A stretch of 64,000 bases of DNA, from assembly GCA_012064385.1 (NCBI GenBank), contig QRDG01001848.1, positions 327,506-391,505 of the forward strand, in the 5' to 3' direction. The notes under the pieces are model-generated. The model was given only the letters and a program-made list of their open reading frames with translations, did no database searches and was not told the DNA's origin. Source of the DNA: Puccinellia tenuiflora. Taxonomy: Eukaryota > Streptophyta > Magnoliopsida > Poales > Poaceae. Below, piece after piece: positions 53,551 through 64,000 of this stretch (the stretch's first letter is position 1; each line of letters opens with the position of its first letter). Both the position numbers and the translations under genes were made by a program.

Positions 53551-55131
53551 GAGCATCTTTAGTCGGGGCGTCGATAGGGCCGCTAATAACTCTGTTGAAC
53601 GTACCGGACGAAATCGGGCGCACAGTCGCGGCGCCAATAGCCAGATTTCGTCCGGAGAGGCCCAATATCTCGTCTGACACACCCAGCCCACGCCCTCCGT
53701 GGCGGGAGCTACTTGGGCGCGCCGGACGAAACCGTGCGAGCCTCCATGTCGGATCCCAATGGGCGGGCCAGCCGTGTCATTGGTACATCAAAATCCTACC
53801 TAAACCAACTCATCGTTCCTATTTCCATTTCTATTTCCATTTCCAACTCCGGTCGCCGCCATCTGCTCGTCGTCCCACCCTGCCTCCCACACCTTTTCTG
53901 TACCAGATGACGGAACACCGACTAGAAGCGTCGCGTGCGTCGTCTTTGTAGCCTCGTAGCCACCTCACCTCGCTGGCGCTTCACCGGATAGAGACCACAG
54001 GCGCCCTCCCCGTGTCTAGCTTGCACGGAAGGTGTTCGACGGTCAAGACGACTATCTACGCATGTACGAGTCAACAACTATCCAGGGAAATGTACATATT
54101 CTGCAGAGCGGTGGTGGCTGTGTTTGGGCCGCAATATGTGAGAGCACCAAATGAAAAAGAAACAACTCAGATCTTGGCCGTGAACGAAGCGAGGGGATTT
54201 CCTGGGATGCTTGGAAGTATCGATTGCATGCACTGGAGCTGAAAGAATTGTCCATTTGGTTGGCAAGGGTTGTACAAAGGTGGCCACAAAGGGTATTGCA
54301 GTGTGGTACTTGAAGCTGTAGCCGATCATGAAACGTGGATTCCGCACTCTTTTTTTGACATGGCAGGATCACACAATGACATCAACGTGCTGCAGCACTC
54401 TCCGGTGTTTGCGAGGCTTGTTGAAGGCAATGCTCCTGCAGTCAACTATGTGATCAGCGGCAAAAAATACAACAAGGGGTACTATCTAGCCGATGACATC
54501 TATCCAAGGCGGGCGACATTTGTGAAAACAATCTTGAATCCTCTAGGCAACATACAATCTTGGTTTGCCTCTAAACAAGAGAGTTGCAGGAAGGATGTCC
54601 AACAGGCGTTTGGAGTCCTTTAGCAGAGGTTTGCAGTCGTCCGATACCCTGCTCTGACATGATGGAACGAGCAGATGTGGGAGGACATGATCATCAAGAG
54701 TGAACATGCAAATCCAGTGGATGATCCTTTCCCATATGAGTTCCATGGTCCTCTAGCCGCTATTGATCACAACATGACTGCGGATTTTGGTGAATACCTC
54801 GCTATACATACGGAGATTTGTGATGAAGTTGTTCATAATCAGCTTCAACATGATCTAATGGAGCATTTGTGGATGCTCAAAGGATTGGCCGCTTTAGGAT
54901 AGTTGAACTTCAATTTATTTTAATTTCATGTGTTAAAAAGAATGTATAAATTTGAATTATTTGATTCGTATGTTTAAATTTGAGAAAAAATGAACCAATG
55001 CGCGGCGGCTATTGGTGCCGCGACTGGGGAGGACCGGCTCCAATAGACGCCATCTTGTCTGGACGGCGCCAATAGAGCTCGTCCAGACGCTCATCCGGAC
55101 ACTCTATTAGCGCCACCGAGTGGAGATGCTC
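53551..55131 (+). mobile_element. PIF/Harbinger element
   Basis: Left end GAGCATCTTTAGTCGG, right end (reverse complement) GAGCATCTCCACTCGG; the flanking trinucleotides are TTA (53548-53550) and TCA (55132-55134), one change from the expected TTA/TAA duplication. Carries a dead DDE transposase. Confidence 0.8.
54012..54902 (+). pseudogene. PIF/Harbinger DDE transposase (DDE_Tnp_4 type)
   Basis: Readable in order: NEARGFPGMLGSIDCMHW (first Asp), WQGLYKGGHKGYCSVVLEAV, SHNDINVLQHSPVFARLV (second Asp), GKKYNKGYYLADDIYPR and KDVQQAFGVL. In working copies the last motif is usually VERAFGVL; here the catalytic Glu is Gln. A TGA (54241-54243) replaces a Trp codon, a TAG (54621-54623) replaces a Gln codon and another TGA follows. 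The C-terminal part runs to 54902. The N-terminal region and the Myb-like partner ORF are not recognisable. Confidence 0.85.
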
Positions 55132-55134
55132 TCA

Positions 55135-58100
55135 GGATGGCCATACCAACATGCACAAGTGACTAGTCTTCTTTATAAGCCTAATTATATGTTTGTATTG
55201 AGTTCCACGCAGCAACTAGGGCATGTATGCACACTCAGATCATATGATATCATACCAGTTAGTTCACACAAAATATCAATTTGACGGGAAAGGTTGAGCT
55301 ATGAATTTATATTTTATAGTTCAACCCAACTCTCACTTCACATGCTGGTATATAGGCTTAAACTTGGACACAAGATTGACTGATTGAGTTCTTCAACCGC
55401 GGAGAAGAAATTGGCTCACGCATGCACTTACGCTCCTTCATCTTCGGACAAATTAATTGAGCGACTAAATTGAGCACTGATGATTCATTTTCAATACACT
55501 TACACGGTAGGCTTTACTTATACAACTAGCTGATACCCGCGCGTTGCTGCGGGACATTGTATATAATAATTTGTTTTGTTGAGTTTTACTGATGTATGAG
55601 AATAAATAAGGATTTCTAATATATTTCTCCTTACATTTAATATAAGACAACACGTGATGTTTGCATCCATAATCCAATATGATTTTTTTTTTGCTCAACA
55701 TATCTATGTATCTGTCAAAGCAACACTTCCAATCCTGGATATTAATGTTCCGAATCATTTTCCACCAACCGTGTTCTTACTTTCATCATGATGTTTTCAT
55801 GTAATAATAGACGAACCAATTCTTTCCCTTTAATTATTTATCCTTCACTCATGCAAGAATGAAAGTGTGATTTATAGGAAATTATGATCGCTTACAACAT
55901 GATCACTTTGAACGTTTTCTTTTTTAAACGTAGATAAATTATTAATCTTGTCGTAGTAAATCTTAACGGCAAAATAACAATGGTGACAAACTGACACTGC
56001 CAGGGCACTTAATTAGTCAAGACGTTTAAATATATGTGTATAAAAAATACCACGTGAAGTTATGCGTTAAGTATACATGAACATCACGGAAATCTTTTGG
56101 TGCCTCCATTTTCAGTGCACTAATTCGAGAAAAGATCATGATCCAACAAAATTGCTGAAAGATTTAAAGAAAAAATACTCATAACAGCACCGAGAGAAAA
56201 ATCATAACTACATGAGGTATAGAAAATGAGCTCTTTTACGGTGGTTGGAAAACTACCGCTGGTAGTTTTAGGTTCCTCCCCTCCTAAATTATTTTAACCG
56301 TTGGTTCGCCGACCTCCCCTCCTAAATTATTCCAGCCATTGATTTTAATCGTTAAGCAGAAGTTTAATCCTTACAGGGTATTATTGTCATTTGTCTATGT
56401 ATTATACAAAATAAAACGAGTGGTTACTTGTCCTTCTCCTCAATCCCTTGAGGGCGGCTCCTTCGTCCTCCTTTCCTCTCTCGATCCCGTAAACGGCGGC
56501 GCCGGTGCCGGCGCGAGGACCTGGAGGACACGACGCCGGCTTGCGATCCGGAGGCTAGCGGGTGTATTTCCGTCTCCAAGCGGCAGAGACCTAGGGGCGG
56601 CGCAACGATCTGGCCAGAGGCAATGGCGGCCTGCGGGAGGCGACGCCAATGGCGATTCACGTACCTGCGATTCACGCAGGGGTACAGGAAGCAGACCGAT
56701 CAGTGGCTCGCTGCCACCAACGCGGTCAACTCGGTCCTAATGGTGTGTATACTCTGCTGTTGCACTCCATGTTCTTGTTCTTTCCTAATCCATACGGATA
56801 ATTGTATTAAATTTCTGAATTGTTTACTATGTTCCCACGACTGTTTGCGCGTACATTATGTTGCTCAGTGCCCAAGAGTCTGGAATGTCCAAAATCCCCA
56901 ATTTTGGCCACCATCCTTGCACCCAACCATATATATTTTGAAGCTTGATGTCCATATGGCTAATGGGGCTATCCAAGCTATCTCGGCACTATGGTGACAG
57001 CATAGTTTGTGATTTTCTGTATATGCAATACACTTCACACATAGTTTTCTTGGATTTGAGTGTAACCTTTGGTTCTTCAGGGCGAGCTGGAGTAATAGCA
57101 GCTACTACAACAGAAACTTTCAGTAATTAGTACAAAATAATACTTTTGATATGAAGAACCTTACGCCTCAAATAACAATAAAGATTAGTTAGACCGTCTC
57201 TTAATTATAGATTAATGCTTGTACCCCTTTAGCAAGTTAATATGGTCTTGACAGTTGAAACAAATATCCCAACAAATAGATGTCAAATGTGTTTGATCAC
57301 ATTACTTTACTAGGAAATGCAGCAGACTTGTCATTGTCAAACATGAAAATCTCAGACTTTGTAAGCAAGTCCTTGTTGTGCACAATAAACTAAATTGGTG
57401 AACAGACACAAAGGTGGTCAACTCAGTTTGTATATTTTGTGGTGGTATCTATTTATTCTAGGGGAAAAGCTATATTCTTGGTTTTTTTTTTTTTGCTGAA
57501 ATTACCCAGAACGTGGATGTGCTTTTTGTGTAGCCAAGGACGGATTCGCCGAAGTCTCCTTTCCATCTGCACCCCTTTCTTATATGGCCCTCTCAAGCGC
57601 AGCAGACGCATTCCGCTATCACCCTCCAGTGCTGCTGCTGCACGTCTCCGGCATCAACAGCGTCATGGTGACTGAAAGATTGAAACAAAGTGTGTCTATG
57701 TCAGAATAGAAAAATCTGACTAAGGTATGCATACTTTTCGAGAAATTTTCATTGAGAGGCAACAATCCTCCTAAGAGGTACAATGAAAAGAAAAGGCAGA
57801 AAAAATATTGTACAGACCAGGTCTGGGCAGAGTGCATGAATATTTAGTTCCTTGGCTCTTCTTGTTTCTGCGAAAGCACAATATGATGTGAACTTTAGTT
57901 CAGTGAGTTAGATCATTATTTGAAGAGAAAAGACACAGGACTTCAGTGTGACACTTTTAACCATAAAATTCTCCTAGATAGAAAAAATTCAGATCCTGGT
58001 TATTAGATAGTCACATATAATATAATCCACAATATCTAGAAATCATGTCTTTGAGACACTGTTGTAGAGGTTCAGAACACCATTTTGATAACTTGATACA

Positions 58101-58702
58101 TGTAGTGCTCGCATCGGTCTTTGCTTTACTAAAATACCTTTGAAGGTTAAAGTGTTTTTTGTTTAGGTGCTCATGGCAGTATTTTAACTATAGATAACTT
58201 TATACATGAGGTTGGATAAGTGCATGTTATGTGATTGTAGTGAGACCATTGGTCACCTCAGGTTTCCTAATTGCTAAATTGGTCACAATGCTTAGCCGTG
58301 TTTCCTTTTGATACTGGTTGTTTCATGCATCGGTCTTCGCTTTTTTTTGTCTGCCACATGATTGACTTATAATTGTTAACTTGATATATAGAAAGACATG
58401 GCCGAGTCTATGGCTGAGTTCCGTGACATTGTCAGCAGCATGTTTGATAGCAAGGATAAGTTACAAACTGATCTTCCCAATTGAGACCATAATGTGAAGA
58501 AGGAAGGAGAAGGAGTTCATCTGCAGAGAAAATTGAAGAGCTCGAATGTTGGATCAGAATTATGAACCAGGAAAGGGAGAGACAAGGAGCTTGGATTTGT
58601 AATTGTTGTAGCTGGTTGTGTTGTTCTGTATAGTGTTTATGCTTGTGTTTGAATTATGGTAGACTTGTAATGTTGTGCTGCTGGAGTTGAAATTGGTGAA
58701 AC
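55135..58702. other. Intergenic sequence with unidentified exon-like pieces
   Basis: AT-rich, with three GC-richer patches: 56440-56755, 57530-57670 and 58395-58480. 56623-56749 encodes RFTYLRFTQGYRKQTDQWLA followed by NAVNSVLM and a GTGTGTAT donor; 58396 onward encodes KDMAESMAEFRDIVSSMFDS. These may be exons of one unrecognised gene or fragments of it. A GATACCCGCGCGTTGCTGCG motif (about 55530) is a common cereal repeat whose class I could not assign. Direct repeats CCCCTCCTAAATTATT lie at 56278 and 56317. Confidence 0.3.
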
Positions 58703-60579
58703 TGATGGGGTCGTAGCATAGAAAACAAAAATTTTCCTACGCAACAAGCGGAATAAACCCCAAGGATCTAGATCTATTAGATGGAGGTAGCGAAGATGAG
58801 ATCCAATCTCTTACCCTTGAAGATCGAACAAACGCGTTTTGTCGGTGCAGGGGTTGGCTAGTCGATCCCCGCAACTAGACTCATCTAGTCGCGAGGAGAT
58901 GTATTTCCTCGAAGTCCAATCCGACGAAGTGCCACAAGGGGTAGCACCTCCGCGGTATCCACACGTATGGCTCGATGTAGATCTCCTCCTTCTTGATCCC
59001 GCAAGCAAGGTGGAGATGGCTAGATGGATCTCGGCACCACGACGGTTGTGGTGGCGTTGATGGTGTAGTCTCCACGAGCAGGGCTTCGCCAAGCCAAGCA
59101 AGAGGAGAGGGAGAGGAGGGCATGGTGCAGCAGCCCTACGGCTAGGGGTGGTGCAGCATCTATGGTGGAGGAGATGGCGGCAGCCCTTCGGGGAGAGGTG
59201 GCGCCATAGGGAGGTGAAGGAGGCGGCGGCTAGGGCAAGGGAGAGGGGTGCGGCTAGGCAGCCTTGGCCTAGGTGTGCCGCACCCCCACCCCTCCTTTTA
59301 TAGGTGGAGGCAAGGGGAGGGGCGTGCTAGGGTTTGGGGAGGGCTGGCCGGCCCCCCTTTTCCTTGGCCCCCAAGTTGGGGCGCCTTCCCTTGGGCTCCA
59401 AGCCCACACGCATGGGCCCCTTAGGGCTGTGGTGCGGCTGGCCCATGAGGCCAGTCCACCACCCCTTTAAATCATGTGGGCCCCATACTCCTATGGGCCC
59501 CACTTCTAGACCCCTCTAGAACCTTCTAGAATCTTCTGGAACCTTCCGGTACCCGCTGAAATATTCCGGAACTTTTCCGATACCTCCGGAAACCACTTTC
59601 CTTATATGAATCTTATTCTCCGGACCACTCCGGAACTCCTCGTGATGTCCGGGATCCCATCCGAGACTCTGAATCACCATTCATGCATACCATCAATTAT
59701 CTCATCGCTAACCCTAGCTACATCGGAGCGTTAAGTGTGTGACCCTACGGGTTCGAGAACATGCAGACATGATCATATCAATAATCAATAGCGGGACCGG
59801 GATGCCCATATTGACTCCCACATATTCAACGAAGTTCTTTATCGATTGAACCACGATGCCGGAGATTCTTAATCTCATATACGATTCCCTTTGTCTCACC
59901 GATATTTAATTTGCCCGAGACATGATCGTCGATATCTCCATATCTAGTTCTATCTCGTTACCTGGCAAATTCTCTTTACTCGTCCATAATATAGGATCTC
60001 CGTGATTAACACTTAATCACATGGTTGCAACCTTTCTGATGCTATATTACCGAGAGGGCCCAGAGATATCTTTTCCGTCACAAGGAAGGACAAATCCCAG
60101 TCTTGATTCATGTCACCAACAAATACCATCGGAGATACCTGAAAGGCACCTTTATAATCACCCAGTTACGAAGTGACATTTGATGTCCACAAAGTACTCC
60201 TCCGGTAAACGGGAGTGACATAATCTCATGGTCTAAGGAAACTATACTTGGCATGCTAAAAGTGTTGGCAATAAAACTGTTGTGACACGATCAATTGCAA
60301 CTCTTTATTATTTGGGTCTTGTCCATCACATCATTACTCCTAATGATATGACTCCGTTATCAAGTGACTATAACAAGTCCATGGTTAGGAAACTCTAACC
60401 ATCTCTTGACTAATGAACTAGTCCGGTAGAGGCTTACTAGGGACACCTGGTTGTTTATATTCCACACATGTATTATGTTTCCGGTTAATACAATTATAGC
60501 ATGGATAATAAACTATTATCATAAACATGAATATGCTAATAAACCATTTTATTATTGCCTCTAGGGCATATTCCCAACA
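58703..60579 (-). repeat. 3' LTR of an Angela/BARE/WIS-like Copia element
   Basis: On the minus strand it starts TGTTGGGAATATGCCCTAG (60579) and ends CCCCATCA (58703), 1.88 kb, a length typical of the Angela/BARE/WIS group. A polypurine-like AGTGGGAGAC lies just outside on the minus strand (60580-60590), so this is the 3' LTR and the element body extends rightward. The LTR contains a GC-rich leader region and a TATA box. Confidence 0.8.
59294..59304 (-). promoter_or_regulatory. LTR promoter TATA box
   Basis: The minus strand reads CCTATAAAAGG in front of a CA/GC-rich leader, the expected promoter of this Copia group. Transcription from this LTR would run left, toward 55-58 kb. Confidence 0.6.
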
Positions 60580-63500
60580 GTCTCCCACTTGCACTAGAGT
60601 CAATAATCTAGTTTACATTTTCTCGATCCAACACTCATGGTGTCTAACACTCATGGAGTCTCAGTGCTGATCATGTTTGCTCGTGGAAGAGGTTCTGTCC
60701 GTGTTCTGTACTATACAGTTCTTTATGTTCTTTGCAAAACGTCAATGTCACCTAATTTGACATTTCTTTACCATCTCATGATAAACCTATTATCATCACA
60801 TGATAATTCACATCATCACATGATGAATATAATATATTTGGTTAGAGAGTGAGATTTTCGTTTCCCTTTTATGCTTTCATGACGTATGATCAGTCAAGAG
60901 GACTTTCTCATAGCATGTGCACCCGGAACTCACTCAGTCTTGAAACAAAATTTCTCAAACCATAATATTATATCTTTTAATCCTTGAATTAATCATATAC
61001 TCCTATATGTTGTAGACTCACAAATCGACAGTGCAATCATGTCACTTCGATATTTCCGATCATGCTTTCGCTGCGTTTCTGCTATCATGAGATCCCCAAT
61101 CTAGTTTGGTTTTATGACTTCAACCAAGTCTACCAATCTCTAGATTCTATTATCTCAACTCCATAGAAAAATGACTCCTCATTTAACATGTTCTTCTAAC
61201 CAAGAACTTGGGTCACATATCGTCAAATACAAACACATGGTTCTTATATGTTTAGTCCTATGAACAATTCATAGCGAATTCTAACATATCCTCCAACCAT
61301 CATTTTGTACTGAGTTATCAACTCGATGTTTCACCTATTTCTCACAAGCAGATGAACCTTTCTTCTCTTGTTTTATTTTGAACTCCTTCAAAATCTTACT
61401 TAGGTTAAACATCATGACATAATGCTTTATCAAACATATCTATCCTCCATAGATACATCCATCTCCATGGATATTTGACGTTTCAAACCAACTTCATAAG
61501 TTATACGTTGGATCCTGACTTATTTACAACATTATGAAATCTCCATTTCACTCAAACAAGATGTTGTAAACTCCACTCAAATATACACCATACACATATT
61601 AAATTGTGAAACCACTTTGGCTCCCACTCAGAAATATGTTATCATTATATTTGACCATGATTTAACTAGCTCCCACTCAAACATATGTCACCACATATTT
61701 TGATCTTGGAAAATAGTTTCTGCTCTGACTTAATATATGTCACCACATATTTTAATTAGATCACACTCGTGTAATTTCTCGATATTTTGGACACCTCCAA
61801 AATTCTTAATTAACTATTAATATCGAGAAATCTTTATACGAAATGCTAGTACTTTACTAGCTTTAAGTTTTATTTATTCCCTGCAAAACCCCTTTTGAGG
61901 AATAAATATGTGAAACATCACTTTCACAAAATCAAGCAACAATTACCTTGTGATTCAAACTTAAATTAGGATGACTCTCAGTCATTTTCGTATTTAAGGC
62001 TTCTATTTCTTCTTTGTAGTTTCGTAGGTATGTCTTGTTTCTCAAACACGACAAGTAAATCATGAATATTATTTTGCAACCTGACAAAACTTATATTCTT
62101 GAATCCTACTTTTCTTTAGACAAGCTAAACCGAAATTCAATGATCACCATCATTAATTCCTTTATGTGTCAAGTTTTAACCAACATAGCACTTTACATAT
62201 GTGCCACTTGATACATAAACAAGCAAGGTTTTAGCTTTCCATTCCATCAATTCTTTTATCAATGAAACCTTTTCACGATGAATCCACTAAAACATTTAAC
62301 ACAATCAACAATTGATTTGTCCCTTTTAGTCTCTCATTGTGGAATCTCTATTCATAGTCACATATGAATATACTACAAACTTTATTTGCAATAGTTTCTA
62401 ATTATCTCATAATTAATGAAACCACTGTTTCACATAACTCATATGCGAAATGCAAATCATTAAATAGACCCTTATTTAAAACAGAGTGTTTATCAAATAA
62501 ATCTAAATGCTATTATCAAACCCCCGAAATAAAACCCTTCTTTGAGACCACACAATATCAAATAGTGTGTGATTACAATATCTTAGGACATTTCAAACGC
62601 CTTTGAAATATTCTAAACATTGTAATTTGTGATAACACTTCTCACAAGTCTGCATACTAACATATAAATCAAAAATTTCGTCTCTTTTGATCAAATCATA
62701 AAGACTCAATTTTCTTGTTAACTTAATATCCTAAACTCCAGAATTTATTTGATCTCATCAAATATCATAACTCGAATAAATACACCTATTTAATCATTAT
62801 GATGGAGTACACAAAAATAATGACATCCAACATTTGCTGAAAATACAACCAACACTTGTGTTATTTCGGCAATTCATGGCACTCTTCAAAGGGTGGCATT
62901 TTAGTCATACTCCTTCAATAAGGCGTATTGATAAAGCATCAAAATGTTTATTCAATCTTTAGCACACTAAAAAATTGTCATTATTAAGTTTTGGATATTT
63001 TAGTATGTCTTTTATTTTATAAATGTTCAAACCAATTTATCATCTAGATTATAATAAGAATAATACACTTATAATCGAAACTTGTGATTTCCAAAAAGGA
63101 TCACTCATGAAAATAGAACAACCATTGTCTTTAACATGAATAACCGTCTCACATAAGCAGACACACTAATTAAAATCACACTTAATTCGATTACAAAACT
63201 TATTCAAATCCTCTAATCCAAATGATAAATGTAGAGACAGATCGTTGCCAGCATCAACTCCTTGATTGCTATCATTCCGCAACGTCTTCCCATATCCTTA
63301 TGCAAATCTCAAGCAGCAGGTTCTGTTTTCATAGAACAGAATGAGTATCAATACTTATCGGAACGCCTACAATTGCAATTGGATTTAAACAATGATAACT
63401 TGTATATCACTATATACTTTCTGCCCTTGTCAACTTCTCTTGCTATGGGTTCCACTTTGACATGACGCAGCCGAGACACAAACTCACAGAAAGTGATCAA

Positions 63501-64000
63501 ATCCCTTCCCATGATCTAGTATTCGACACAATTCTTGCAAGCTGAGGGAAGAAGCTAGCGTTATCACCCCACCTATCGCGAAAATTTGTACTTCATCTCG
63601 TGGTTCCAAACAAGCACTAGACGATGATGTATCTAATGCATTATCTCAGGTTGTTGTTCCAAGCAAGTGTTCTCTTCCATCTTGAGTGAAAGAAAAACCG
63701 TTTCAGACATTCGAACCTTACAATTCTAACTTGTGCTGAAAAACTATTTTTCAGCTCATCCACAATCTCCATTGCAATCAAGTTCTTGAATTGTCTTCTT
63801 AGGTCAGAATTCATGATGGTGCCACATCATCCACTGACTTTCAAGTAGGTGGTTCAAAACCACTCCTGTACTCTTCATCACTTGCAGAAAGTTTTGGGTT
63901 TATCCCTATGGTTCTTCTAGCACGTAGAGCTGAGCATGGTGTGTTAGACTTCTTTCAATGCAGGTACCACTAACAAATTGACCCATCGAGACGCAGTTTT
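60580..64000 (-). mobile_element. Internal 3' non-coding region of the same Copia element (continues beyond window)
   Basis: More than 3.4 kb of AT-rich DNA with no frame above about 80 codons on either strand. Angela/BARE-type elements carry a long non-coding stretch between RNase H and the 3' LTR, which would explain it. Repeated TCCCACTCA and TATGTCACCACATATTTT motifs occur at 61620-61760. No pol domain is reached before the window ends. Confidence 0.6.

Noticed and set aside
55525..55560. Element boundary at GATACCCGCGCGTTGCTGCG
   Set aside because: A motif frequent in cereal repeats, but no partner terminus or target duplication was found, so no element is called.

Overview
The window is plant nuclear DNA from a grass, most likely a Triticeae species (wheat, Aegilops, barley or rye group). 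The grounds are three CACTA transposons with exact 3-bp target duplications, palindromic ACCGGTACTAAAG or GGGACCAATGC subterminal repeats, an Angela/BARE/WIS-type Copia LTR whose minus strand begins TGTTGGGAATATGCCCTAG, LINE 3' ends, a PIF/Harbinger element, and one GC-rich low-copy gene with introns. No species call is possible from the sequence alone. All assignments come from reading the sequence and recognising families; no database search was run.

Layout. 1-7556: no intact gene; a decayed FAR1/FRS-like (MULE-derived) gene (2308-3976), two MITE-like foldbacks, a LINE 3' fragment and a papain-like protease remnant. 7560-26073: CACTA-1 (TSD AAC), carrying a small coiled-coil/membrane ORF, a decayed TNP2 transposase, a short accessory ORF (ORFb) and a second multi-exon gene (ORF2) ending in a Ulp1/C48-like domain. 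A retroelement retaining only gag (14565-21525, TSD TTTAG) sits in the 5'-UTR intron of ORF2, and that element's LTR is itself split by a 3.7-kb TG...CA insertion (17053-20753, TSD GCCCC). 26074-32188: no intact gene; a LINE 3' end, a 412-bp MITE and a CACTA terminal scrap. 32189-45565: CACTA-2 (TSD CAT), inverted relative to CACTA-1, its TNP2 gene split by a short-LTR Copia element (38586-43899, TSD GATAC).

46279-48805 is the only intact host gene: a three-exon NPF/PTR transporter, closest in my recollection to the NPF3 group, 605 codons. CACTA-2 ends 713 bp upstream of its ATG and CACTA-3 (49315-53103, TSD TGC) starts 509 bp downstream of its stop. CACTA-3 holds a TNPA/tnp1-like gene and a B3-like exon. 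53551-55131 is a dead PIF/Harbinger element. 58703-60579 is the 3' LTR of a minus-strand Angela-like Copia element whose internal region continues past the window end.

Most notable is a 1.2-1.3 kb module shared by CACTA-1 (about 11503-12810) and CACTA-2 (about 35870-37085). By eye it is about 97-98% identical while the flanking TNP2 coding sequence is only about 88% identical. It contains successive foldbacks, a TATA box pointing back toward TNP2, an array of repeats with a CACACGATCCGTGTG palindrome, and a TATA box pointing toward ORFb. One foldback carries a paired T:A to C:G change between the two copies. It looks like a control cassette that has moved between CACTA lineages or been homogenised.
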